Source: Luteibacter yeojuensis
GTDB lineage: Bacteria; Pseudomonadota; Gammaproteobacteria; Xanthomonadales; Rhodanobacteraceae
DNA length: 64,000 bases
Direction: 5' to 3'
NCBI RefSeq assembly: GCF_011742875.1
Contig: NZ_JAAQTL010000001.1
Coordinates: 1,922,001-1,986,000, forward strand
Below are positions 28,182 to 36,265 of the stretch, in pieces; within the stretch, counting starts at the first letter, position 1; every line of letters starts with the position of its first letter. Under the pieces are notes generated by a model. That model made no database searches. It was given only the letters and a program-made list of their open reading frames with translations, and had not been told where the DNA came from. The position numbers were made by a program, and so were the translations under genes.

Positions 28182-28733
28182 TCAGTTCGAGGTCGCCGGA
28201 ACCGGCGCAGGCGACGCCACCGCGGGATGCTCGGCGGCGGCCTGGAGCCGGAACAGGATCGCCTGGACCATGTCGCCGATCAGGCTGCGCTGAAGCTCCT
28301 CGGTCTGGCTCGCCGTGCCGATGGTGTTGGTCGCGTCGTAGCTGAACTCGCGCGACATGTCGACCGACTGCGTCGGGATGATCACGGTGCCGTCGGCCGC
28401 CTTCGCGTTGAAGTCGACGTGGTAGCGCACGGCGTATTCGGTGACGCGCGCGGTGCCGCTCACGGTGAGCGAGTCGGTACGGAAGGTGTTCGAGGTGATC
28501 GCCAGTTCCGCCGCGTCGGGCGCGGGCGCGTCCACCACCGTCACGTCGGAGTTCCCCAGCGCCCGGGTGAGATCGCGCTCGAGCTTGCCGCCACCGGACA
28601 CCGTGAGGTGGATCTTCTTCATTCCCGGCGGCAGCGATGCGCTCTGCCGCAGGTGGAAGCCGCAGGCGGAGAGCGCGGCCACGGCGGAGAGCAGCACGGC
28701 GATGCGGAACGAACGAAGGAGGTTCGGGCTCAT
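28182..28733 (-). CDS. lptE: LPS-assembly lipoprotein LptE
   Basis: LptE is the outer-membrane lipoprotein that plugs the LptD barrel and helps insert lipopolysaccharide. A lipoprotein signal ends at 'ALSAC' with C24, followed by the family start 'GFHLRQSASLPPGMKKIHL'. The protein is 183 residues and has the LptE alpha/beta pattern, ending in 'RSLIGDMVQAILFRLQA' plus a proline/alanine tail. It starts 2 bases after leuS. Confidence 0.94.
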   Translation of the reverse strand: MSPNLLRSFRIAVLLSAVAALSACGFHLRQSASLPPGMKKIHLTVSGGGKLERDLTRALGNSDVTVVDAPAPDAAELAITSNTFRTDSLTVSGTARVTEYAVRYHVDFNAKAADGTVIIPTQSVDMSREFSYDATNTIGTASQTEELQRSLIGDMVQAILFRLQAAAEHPAVASPAPVPATSN

Positions 28734-28735
28734 GG

Positions 28736-31483
28736 TTATCCTGCGACGATGTTGACGATCTTGCCGGGCACGACGATCACCTTGCGCACGGTCTGGCCTT
28801 CGAGCAGGCGGGCCACGTTCGGCTCGGCCCGCGCCATCGCCTCGGCCTCTTCCTTCGAGGCCGACGCCGGCACCTCGATGGTAGCGCGAAGCTTGCCGTT
28901 CACCTGCACGGCATAGGTCAGGGAGTCGCGGACCAGCGCCGCCGGGTCCACCTGCGGCCAGCCCGCGTCCTCGACCAGGGTCTCGGCATGGCCCAGGACC
29001 TGCCACAGTGCGTGCGCCACGTGGGGCGTGAACGGGTTGATCAGCTGCACCATGGCCGTGAAGGCCTCCTGGCGCAAGGCCACGCCCTGGGCGCTGGCAT
29101 CGTCGAACTTGCCCAGCGCGTTCAGCAGTTCCATGAGCGCCGCGATGGCCGTGTTGAACGACTGGCGGCGGCCGATGTCGTCGCCGACCTTCTGGATGGT
29201 CTCGTGCAGCTGGCGCCGCAGCGCCTTGCGCGCGCCCTCCCCGGCCGGATTGTCGCCGGTACCGCCGGGCGCGGCTTCCGCATGGGCGGTGACGTCGCGC
29301 CACAGCCGGCGCAGGAAGCGGGCCATGCCCTCCACGCCCGCCTCGTTCCATTCCAGCGACTGGTCCGGCGGCGCGGCGAACATCGAGAACAGGCGCACGG
29401 TGTCCGCGCCGTACTTCTCGACCATGGACTGCGGGTCCACGCCGTTGTTCTTCGACTTCGCCATCTTCTCGATGCCGCCGATCTCCACCGGTTTGCCGTC
29501 GGCACGCAGCACGGCGCCGACGATGCGCGCGCGTTCGTCGCGCTGCACGTCGACGTCCGCGGGGTTGAACCAGGTGGCCGAGCCGTCGGCTTCCTTGCGG
29601 AAGTAGGTCTCGGCGATCACCATGCCCTGGCAGAGCAGGTTCGTGGCCGGCTCGTCGCCGTGCACCATGCCCTCGTCGCGCATGAGCTTGTGATAGAAGC
29701 GGAAGTACAGCAGGTGCAGGATCGCGTGTTCGATGCCGCCGATGTACTGGTCGACCGGCATCCAGTAGTTCGCGCGCTCGTCCACCATGGCGTTCGCGCC
29801 GGGGCTCGTGTAGCGGGCCGGATACCAGCTCGACTCCATGAAGGTGTCGAAGGTGTCGGTCTCGCGCTCGGCCGGGCCGCCGCAGTTCGGGCAGGTGGTC
29901 TTGCGCCACTCCGGGTCGGCCTTGATCGGCGACTGCACGCCCGAGAATTCCACGTCCTCGGGCAGCACGACGGGCAGCTGGTCTTCCGGCACGGGCACGA
30001 CGTCGCACGTCACGCAGTAGATCGCCGGGATCGGGCAACCCCAGTAGCGCTGGCGGCTCACTCCCCAATCGCGGATGCGCCAGTTCACGCGGCGCTCGCC
30101 ATGACCGTTCGCAGCCAGCTTCGCCGCGATCGCCTCGAACGCGTCCTTGAATTCCAGGCCGTCGAACTCGCCCGAATGGATGAGGGTGCCGTATTCCGTG
30201 TATGCCTCGACGTTCTGGATACGGTTCTCGAACGCCTTGATGGTCTCCACGGCGGCGGACGACTGGTAGGCGTCGGACGAGCCTCCCTCCAGCGCGTTCT
30301 GCACCGTGTCCGTGCCTTCGGCGGCAAGGTCGCGCTTCAGTTCCGCCACGGCATCGACGACGCCGCGGTCGACGACCACCATCCGGATGGGCAGCGAATA
30401 CTTCTGGGCGAACTCCCAGTCGCGCTGGTCGTGGCCGGGCACGGCCATCACGGCACCGGTGCCGTACGCCATGAGGACGAAATTCGCGACCCAGATGGGC
30501 AGTTTCTCGCCGGTGATGGGGTGCGTGGCATCCACGCCGGTGTAGTAACCGCGCTTTTCCTGCGTCTCCAGCTCGGCTTCGGAGATGCCGCCGGTCTTGC
30601 AGCTTTCGATGAACGCGGCGAGGTCGGGGTTGGTTTCGGCGGCGCGCGCGGCGATGGGATGCTCCGCGGCCACGGCGAGATACGATGCGCCCATGAGCGT
30701 GTCCGCGCGCGTCGTGAACACGGTGAGCGGCTCGCTCCAGCCATCCACGTCGAACGCGATCTCCAGGCCTTCGGAACGGCCCAGCCAGTTGCGCTGCATG
30801 GTCTTCACCGCGTCCGGCCAGCCGGGCAGCGTGTCGAGGCCGTCGAGCAGCTCCTGCGCGTAAGCAGTGATCTTCAGGAACCACTGCGGGATCTCGCGCT
30901 TCTCCACCAGCGCGCCGGAGCGCCAGCCACGTCCTTCGATCACCTGCTCGTTCGCCAGCACCGTCTGGTCCACCGGATCCCAGTTCACGACGCTGTTCTT
31001 GCGGTAGACGAGGCCCTTCTTCATCAGCCGGGTGAACATGAGCTGTTCCCACCGGTAGTAGTCGGGCTTGCAGGTGGTGACCTCACGGTTCCAGTCGTAC
31101 GCGAAACCCATGCGCTTCAGCTGCTCGCGCATGTGCTCGATGTTCTTGTAGGTCCACTTCGCCGGCGCCGTGCGGTTCTTGATCGCGGCGTTCTCGGCGG
31201 GCAGGCCGAACGCGTCCCAGCCCATCGGCTGCACCACGTTCCTGCCTTGCTGGCGCTGGAAGCGGCTGATGACGTCGCCGATGGTGTAGTTGCGCACGTG
31301 GCCCATGTGCAGGGCGCCCGACGGATACGGGAGCATCGAGAGGCAGTAGAACTTCGGTTTGGCCGAGTCTTCGGTGACCTCGAAGGCGCGGGTGTCGTTC
31401 CAGAAGCGCTGGGCAGCCGTCTCGACGACGTCCGGGGCGTAACCGCCCTGCTCGCGCGTGCCCTGATCGTGGGTGTCCTGCAT
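28736..31483 (-). CDS. leuS: Leucyl-tRNA synthetase
   Basis: This is a class I synthetase of 915 residues. The HIGH-type motif is '[13 protein letters not shown]' near residue 57. The CP1 editing domain includes '[19 protein letters not shown]'. The KMSKS loop reads KMAKS ('[13 protein letters not shown]'), a Ser-to-Ala change from the usual KMSKS. The tail carries the anticodon-binding and C-terminal LeuS domains. It leads the leuS-lptE-holA-nadD run. No T-box or other leader element is visible in the ~100 bases upstream. Confidence 0.97.
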   Translation of the reverse strand: MQDTHDQGTREQGGYAPDVVETAAQRFWNDTRAFEVTEDSAKPKFYCLSMLPYPSGALHMGHVRNYTIGDVISRFQRQQGRNVVQPMGWDAFGLPAENAAIKNRTAPAKWTYKNIEHMREQLKRMGFAYDWNREVTTCKPDYYRWEQLMFTRLMKKGLVYRKNSVVNWDPVDQTVLANEQVIEGRGWRSGALVEKREIPQWFLKITAYAQELLDGLDTLPGWPDAVKTMQRNWLGRSEGLEIAFDVDGWSEPLTVFTTRADTLMGASYLAVAAEHPIAARAAETNPDLAAFIESCKTGGISEAELETQEKRGYYTGVDATHPITGEKLPIWVANFVLMAYGTGAVMAVPGHDQRDWEFAQKYSLPIRMVVVDRGVVDAVAELKRDLAAEGTDTVQNALEGGSSDAYQSSAAVETIKAFENRIQNVEAYTEYGTLIHSGEFDGLEFKDAFEAIAAKLAANGHGERRVNWRIRDWGVSRQRYWGCPIPAIYCVTCDVVPVPEDQLPVVLPEDVEFSGVQSPIKADPEWRKTTCPNCGGPAERETDTFDTFMESSWYPARYTSPGANAMVDERANYWMPVDQYIGGIEHAILHLLYFRFYHKLMRDEGMVHGDEPATNLLCQGMVIAETYFRKEADGSATWFNPADVDVQRDERARIVGAVLRADGKPVEIGGIEKMAKSKNNGVDPQSMVEKYGADTVRLFSMFAAPPDQSLEWNEAGVEGMARFLRRLWRDVTAHAEAAPGGTGDNPAGEGARKALRRQLHETIQKVGDDIGRRQSFNTAIAALMELLNALGKFDDASAQGVALRQEAFTAMVQLINPFTPHVAHALWQVLGHAETLVEDAGWPQVDPAALVRDSLTYAVQVNGKLRATIEVPASASKEEAEAMARAEPNVARLLEGQTVRKVIVVPGKIVNIVAG

Positions 31484-31586
31484 GGTGTTCGGTACCGGTG
31501 GGGATGCTCGGGTGGCCGCGCGGAAAACGCGGCGGTCAATCGCGGGAGACTATCCCACGAGGGCGGCAAGGCCAAGCCCGCCAGTC

Positions 31587-31671
31587 CTGTAGGAGCCGCT
31601 ATAGCGGCGAGGGAACCCGCCTCTCCGCTTCGTCGCTCCGTGGGCTCTCGCCGCTATAGCGGCTCCCACAG
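31587..31671. repeat. REP/BIME-like palindromic repeat, copy 5
   Basis: Arms CTGTAGGAGCCGCTATAGCG and CGCTATAGCGGCTCCCACAG enclose a GC-rich spacer. It lies between the leuS start and the pqiC stop, on the 3' side of the pqi operon. Confidence 0.85.
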
Positions 31672-31686
31672 TTGAGGCAAGCTCCC

Positions 31687-31711
31687 GCTCGCCGCCATAG
31701 CGGCTCCTACG
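31687..31711. repeat. Extra single REP arm next to copy 5
   Basis: A third arm, CGCCGCCATAGCGGCTCCTA with flanks, follows copy 5 after 15 bases and touches the pqiC stop codon. Its central palindrome is imperfect (CCATAG). Confidence 0.7.
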
Positions 31712-32306
31712 GCGATGGGCAGTTTGCCGCCTGGCCGGCGGCGATGGCGCGCACCGCGGCCGCCACCTGGTCGGCCACCTTGCCCAGCCCGCGCTGGTGG
31801 GCCTCCACGAGGCTGTCGTAGCTGGATCCGGCCGGCTCGGCGACGCGCGAGGCGCAGCTCGCCGCCCCGCCACCGGTCCCGCGCACGGACCAGGCGGCCT
31901 CGAGCGTGGCATCGCCACCCACGACCGAATCGAAGCGGCGGACGTCGAGCTGCACGCGGACCACTTTCGCGTCCTTCCCGCGCGGCAGGCCGTGTACGTC
32001 GTGCGTGCCCAGGCGCGCGGCGAGGTCGGCGGAAAGAGCGCCACGGATCTCGTCGCCCAAGGGCGAGGCCCAGCGTTCGCCATCGAGCACGGCGACGCCG
32101 CTCGCGCCCTGGCGCAAGACCAGCGCGGGCTGGTCGACCTGGGGCGGCACGCCCACGGGCAGCACGTCGATGACGAAGGGCGCGGTGGCCGCCGGCAGCG
32201 GCGCCGGCGGGGGAATCAGCGTGTGGAAGTGCATCGGCGCCGAGGCGCAGGCACCGATACCGGCCACGAGGAGGGCGACACCGGCGAGGCGGAGGGAGTG
32301 GATCAT
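31707..32306 (-). CDS. pqiC: PqiC-type ABC transport auxiliary lipoprotein (DUF330)
   Basis: This 199-residue lipoprotein has a signal ending 'AGIGAC' with C20 and a short DUF330 domain ('VLPVGVPPQVDQPALVLRQG', 'VLDGERWASPLGDEIRGALSADLAARLG'). PqiC sits in the outer membrane and docks the PqiB needle. It overlaps the pqiB stop by 4 bases, completing a pqiA-pqiA'-pqiB-pqiC operon. Confidence 0.9.
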   Translation of the reverse strand: MIHSLRLAGVALLVAGIGACASAPMHFHTLIPPPAPLPAATAPFVIDVLPVGVPPQVDQPALVLRQGASGVAVLDGERWASPLGDEIRGALSADLAARLGTHDVHGLPRGKDAKVVRVQLDVRRFDSVVGGDATLEAAWSVRGTGGGAASCASRVAEPAGSSYDSLVEAHQRGLGKVADQVAAAVRAIAAGQAANCPSP

Positions 32307-33979
32307 GGCTGTTCTTCCTTGCCCTGGCTCGTGGACGGGGTGGCGATCTTCGGCGGCGCTTCGGCCCCGCGGCCACGCAGCAGCGCTTCCGGGTGACGGC
32401 CGAGGTAATCGGTGAAAGCCCGCACCGAACGCACCGTGCGCTGCAGTTCCTCGAGCGTGTTGGCGATGTTGATCTGCAGCGGCGAGTTCTCGGACAGGGC
32501 GTCGTTGGCCGTGCCCATCGTGTGGTTCACGCCTTGCAGCGTCTTTTTCGCCTCGGGCAGCAGGTCGCCGTTCACCTGCTTGAGGGTGCCGTTGAGTTCC
32601 TTGAGGCTGCCGTCGAGGTTGCGGCCGATCGAATCGAACGGGATCTTCTGGACCTTGTCCACGATGCTCGATATCTGTTCCTGCAGGTGGTCGAAGTCGC
32701 CCGGCGTGGTCGGAATCTCCACCGGCTTGGCGCCTGGATCGAAGGCGACCTTCTTCGCTTTCGCGTCGAAATCGAGCGCGATGTAGAGCTGCCCGGTAAG
32801 CAGGTTGCCGGTGCGCGCCTGCGCACGCAGGCCCTGCGCGACCAGTCCGCTCATGATCCGCGGGAACAGCGTCTCGTCGTCGCCGCCGATGGCCTTGGCC
32901 AGCTTTTCATGGGCCTGGCCGAGGCGCTGCGGATAGACCAGGGCGCCCACCAGCACCGGGAAGGTCTTCGTCGCGGGGTCGTAGTCGAGGTTCACCGACA
33001 CGACGCGACCTACCTTCACGCCGAGGAATTCCACCGGCGCGTCGACCGCGAGGCCCCGCAGCGAGTGCTCGAAACGCATGCGGATGTAGCGCGGCTTGCC
33101 GTCCGGCGGTGCCAGCGCGGTCGCCTGGTCGTTGAACAGCGTGTATTCCGACATCTCCGGGGCGATCACGACCTCGTGCGGTCCGGGCGGGTCCTGGAAG
33201 GCGACGCCGCCGGCAATCACCGTCGCAAGGGACTGCGTGTTCATCCTGAGACCGTCGGCGCCAAGCGAGACATCGACGCCGCTGGCGTTCCAAAAGCGCG
33301 AGTCCTTCGACACGAAGCGGTCGTTGGGCCCGTCGATGAACAGCTGCAGCGAAACGCCCTTGCCATCCTTGTCCAGTTCATAGGACACGATCCGGCCGAC
33401 CTGGATGCGCCGGTAATAGACGGGCGAGCCGATATCCAGGGAGCCCAGGTCGGCGGCATGCAGCACGAAGCGCCGGCCCGGCGCGCCGTGGGTTACCGCC
33501 GGAGGCGTCTCCAACCCGGTGAAGTCGCTCTGTTCCTCGTCCGAATCGCCGGCGTCGGCGCCGATGAAGGCACCGGACAGCAGCGTGTCGATGCCGGACA
33601 CGCCGCTGGCGCCGATGCGCGGACGCACGACCCAGTAGCGCGTCCCCTTCGTGGCGAAGGCGCGCGCGTCCTTGTCGAGGTCGATCATCACCGTGATGTG
33701 GGTGCGGTCCTTCGACAGGCGCATGGTGGTGACCTTGCCGATCACCACGTTCTTGTACTTCACCTGCGTCTTGCCCGCCTCGATGCCCTCCGCGGTGAGG
33801 AAGGAAACGGTGATCTGCGGGCCCGCCGACATGAAGTGGCTGACCAGCAGCGAGATGCCCACCAGCGCCGCGACGATGGGCACCAGCCAGATCAGCGAGA
33901 AGCCCAGCTTCGACTTGCGCACCACGGGCTGGGGCAGGTCCTCGTCGGGCGGCATGTTTCCTTCGTTGGCGTCGCTCAT
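32303..33979 (-). CDS. pqiB: PqiB, MCE-domain intermembrane lipid transport protein
   Basis: This 558-residue protein has one N-terminal TM helix (~27-48) followed by three MCE domains ('ITVSFLTAEGIEAGKTQVKYKNVVIGKV', 'LGSLDIGSPVYYRRIQVGRI', 'LRGLAVDAPVEFLGVKVGRV'). A long coiled-coil tail comes next ('LQEQISSIVDKVQKIP...LKELNGTLKQVNGDLLPE'). PqiB hexamers form a hollow needle that spans the periplasm and carries lipids. It overlaps both neighbours by 4 bases, so the operon is tightly coupled. Confidence 0.94.
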   Translation of the reverse strand: MSDANEGNMPPDEDLPQPVVRKSKLGFSLIWLVPIVAALVGISLLVSHFMSAGPQITVSFLTAEGIEAGKTQVKYKNVVIGKVTTMRLSKDRTHITVMIDLDKDARAFATKGTRYWVVRPRIGASGVSGIDTLLSGAFIGADAGDSDEEQSDFTGLETPPAVTHGAPGRRFVLHAADLGSLDIGSPVYYRRIQVGRIVSYELDKDGKGVSLQLFIDGPNDRFVSKDSRFWNASGVDVSLGADGLRMNTQSLATVIAGGVAFQDPPGPHEVVIAPEMSEYTLFNDQATALAPPDGKPRYIRMRFEHSLRGLAVDAPVEFLGVKVGRVVSVNLDYDPATKTFPVLVGALVYPQRLGQAHEKLAKAIGGDDETLFPRIMSGLVAQGLRAQARTGNLLTGQLYIALDFDAKAKKVAFDPGAKPVEIPTTPGDFDHLQEQISSIVDKVQKIPFDSIGRNLDGSLKELNGTLKQVNGDLLPEAKKTLQGVNHTMGTANDALSENSPLQINIANTLEELQRTVRSVRAFTDYLGRHPEALLRGRGAEAPPKIATPSTSQGKEEQP

Positions 33980-34596
33980 TGCGATTTCCTGTTGTCCCAG
34001 ATCAGGCGGGGATCGAAGCTCATGGCGGAGAGCATCGTGAGCACGACGACCACCCCGAAATAGACCACGCCGGGCAGGGGCTCCACCCGGCTCAGTATCT
34101 TGAAATGGACCAGGGCCGACAGGATCGCCACGACGAACACGTCGAGCATCGACCAGTATCCGACCAGTTCCACGAAACGGTAGAGCCTGGCGCGTTGCCG
34201 CGCCACGAGCCCGCTGGAGCGCTGCACCGACACCAGCAGGAAGCCCATGATGACGAACTTCAGCACGGGCACGATGATGCTCGCCGTGAAGACGATCGCC
34301 GCCAGCCCCGGGGAGCCCGCCCGCCAGAGCTCGAAGATGCCGCTCAGGATCGTGTTGTCGTCGCGCGACGAGATGCTCTGCGTGCGCATGATCGGGAACA
34401 CGTTCGCCGGGATGTAGAAGACCGCCGCGGCGATCAGGAGCGCCCACGCGCGGGAAATGCTGCCGTGCTTGCGGGCGTGCAGGGTGTTTCCGCAGCGCGG
34501 GCAGTGGGCGTGCGGATCCTCGGTATACGCCGTGATCTGGCGGCACACGTGGCAGCTCGTGATGCCCAGGTCGCGGGCGCGTGGCGGCGCGTTCAC
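33976..34596 (-). CDS. pqiA: PqiA domain protein, second half (separate gene)
   Basis: This 206-residue protein matches the second PqiA repeat. It has a zinc-ribbon 'CHVCRQITAYTEDPHAHCPRCGNTL' at the N-terminus, then four TM helices, including 'IPANVFPIMRTQSISSRDDNTILSGI' and 'VELVGYWSMLDVFVVAILSALV'. In E. coli both PqiA halves are one protein of ~417 residues; here the second half starts with its own GTG at 34596, overlapping the first half's TGA in a GTGA arrangement. PqiA is the inner-membrane partner of PqiB. Confidence 0.88.
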   Translation of the reverse strand: MNAPPRARDLGITSCHVCRQITAYTEDPHAHCPRCGNTLHARKHGSISRAWALLIAAAVFYIPANVFPIMRTQSISSRDDNTILSGIFELWRAGSPGLAAIVFTASIIVPVLKFVIMGFLLVSVQRSSGLVARQRARLYRFVELVGYWSMLDVFVVAILSALVHFKILSRVEPLPGVVYFGVVVVLTMLSAMSFDPRLIWDNRKSQ

Positions 34597-35204
34597 GCGG
34601 CATCCTCGCGGGTCAGGTTCCAGAGCTCCCGCGGATCGAGGCTCGAGAACACGGTGACGAGGAGCGTGAGGACGCCGAAGGCCCAGATGCCGGGGCCCGG
34701 CACCACGTCGAAATACGTATGCGCCTTGACCACCGCCACGAGGGTGCCGAGCATGAACACCTCGATCATGCTCCACGGCTTGACCCTGACCAGCGCCGAC
34801 ATGGCTTGCGCGAACCACGGCGCGCGCCTGCCGTCGCGGGCGAACCAGAGTACCCAGCCGAAGATGAGGATCTGGCTGAGCGGAAAGAAGAACAGCGTCA
34901 TCGCGCTCAGGAAGGCCACGACCTGCGCGCCGTCCTTCCACATGGCGATCACGGCACCCCACAGCGTCGTGGCGGCCGTCATGCCGGAAAGGCCGAGCGT
35001 GACGATGGGCGAGACGTTGGCGATGACGAAAACGATGAGCGCCGTCGCGATGAGGGCGAACTGGGCATCCACGCCAAGCCATTGGTGGCGCTCCAGCACG
35101 GCCCCGCAGACGACGCAGTCGGCCACGTCGCCGCGCGCGAGTTCGCGCCTCCGGTAAACGGAGTCGCAGTGCTCGCAGACGATCAGGTCCCGGACGTTGT
35201 GCAT
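34593..35204 (-). CDS. pqiA: PqiA domain protein, first half (separate gene)
   Basis: This 203-residue protein has a zinc-ribbon 'CEHCDSVYRRRELARGDVADCVVCGAVL' and four TM helices with the PqiA motif 'IANVSPIVTLGLSG.....TLWGAVIAMW' and 'VKPWSMIEVFMLGTLVAVVKA'. The start at 35204 is preceded by a strong GGAAGG site. It heads the pqi operon, divergent from cnoX across a 181-base gap. The operon is linked to membrane stress in other species; no clear SoxS-type site was seen. Confidence 0.88.
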   Translation of the reverse strand: MHNVRDLIVCEHCDSVYRRRELARGDVADCVVCGAVLERHQWLGVDAQFALIATALIVFVIANVSPIVTLGLSGMTAATTLWGAVIAMWKDGAQVVAFLSAMTLFFFPLSQILIFGWVLWFARDGRRAPWFAQAMSALVRVKPWSMIEVFMLGTLVAVVKAHTYFDVVPGPGIWAFGVLTLLVTVFSSLDPRELWNLTREDAA

Positions 35205-35385
35205 GCCTTCCAGAGGTCGGAGGCCGCAACGGCCCTCGTCATATGATCGCAAATCCGCGTAAACGGCGCATGACGGGGTCCGTAGGGGCAGCCTGAGCCG
35301 TCGCGCGAGGCCCGCGACGGACCTTGATATCCTCCCTTTCTTACCCGACTTTCCGGACATCGACTTTCGTCCCCAGGAGCATTCC

Positions 35386-36258
35386 GTGAGCAGCGCCCAG
35401 ACCCCCGGCAAACACGTCTTCGACGCGACCACGGCCGGTTTCGAGAACGACGTCATCAACGCCTCCCTCGACACGCCCATCCTGGTCGACCTCTGGGCCG
35501 AATGGTGCGGGCCGTGCAAGACCCTGGGGCCCATCCTCGAGAAGCTCGCCGTCGAATACGGCGGCGCGTTCCGTCTCGCGAAGATCGACGTCGAGGCGGA
35601 ACAGCAGCTTGCCGCCATGTTCGGCGTACGCAGCATCCCCACCGTCGTCCTCATCAGCGGCGGACAGGTGGTCGACGGTTTCGCGGGCGCCCTGCCCGAA
35701 GGCGAGATCCGCAAGTTCCTCGCCAAGCATGGCCTGGAACCTCTCGACGGCGAAGCCGCCGCCGAGGCACCGGCGACCACGGCTGAGACGCCGGAGGAAG
35801 CGATCAACCGCATCCAGCAGGCGATCGCCGGCGAGCCCGATCGCGCGGAACTGAAGCTCGATCTCGCACTCGCGCTCATGCGCGCCGGCCAGGTCGAACC
35901 CGCGCAGGCGGAACTCGACGCCCTGCCCGCCAACCTCGCCACCGATGCGCGTGCCGTGCGCCTGCGCAGCCAGCTCGAACTGGCCCGCGCGCTCGCCGGC
36001 GCGCCGTCGATGGAAGCACTGCGCGCACGCGTGCAGTCCGACGACGCCGACTGGGAGGCGCGCGACCTGCTCGGCGTGCGTCTGCTCATCGAGGGCGAGG
36101 TCGCCGCCGGCCTCGACCAGTTCCTGGACATCCTGAAGCGCCAGCGCGACTGGCAGGATGGCCAGGCGAAGAAGCGCATGCTCGCCGCCTTCGCCACGCT
36201 CGACGATGCGGAACTGGTGGGAAGCTATCGTCGCAAGATGGCGTCGTTGCTGTTCTGA
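35386..36258 (+). CDS. cnoX: CnoX/YbbN-type thioredoxin-like co-chaperone
   Basis: This 290-residue protein has an N-terminal thioredoxin domain with an intact WCGPC motif (C41, C44) and a C-terminal TPR-like domain ('AINRIQQAIAGEPDRAELKLDLALALMRAGQ'). CnoX proteins protect clients from over-oxidation and hand them to GroEL. E. coli CnoX lacks the CxxC motif, but versions with active cysteines are known (Caulobacter). The start is GTG at 35386, 5 bases after AGGAG. It ends 7 bases from the convergent toxin-like gene. Confidence 0.92.
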   Translation: MSSAQTPGKHVFDATTAGFENDVINASLDTPILVDLWAEWCGPCKTLGPILEKLAVEYGGAFRLAKIDVEAEQQLAAMFGVRSIPTVVLISGGQVVDGFAGALPEGEIRKFLAKHGLEPLDGEAAAEAPATTAETPEEAINRIQQAIAGEPDRAELKLDLALALMRAGQVEPAQAELDALPANLATDARAVRLRSQLELARALAGAPSMEALRARVQSDDADWEARDLLGVRLLIEGEVAAGLDQFLDILKRQRDWQDGQAKKRMLAAFATLDDAELVGSYRRKMASLLF

Positions 36259-36265
36259 GCCCGCT

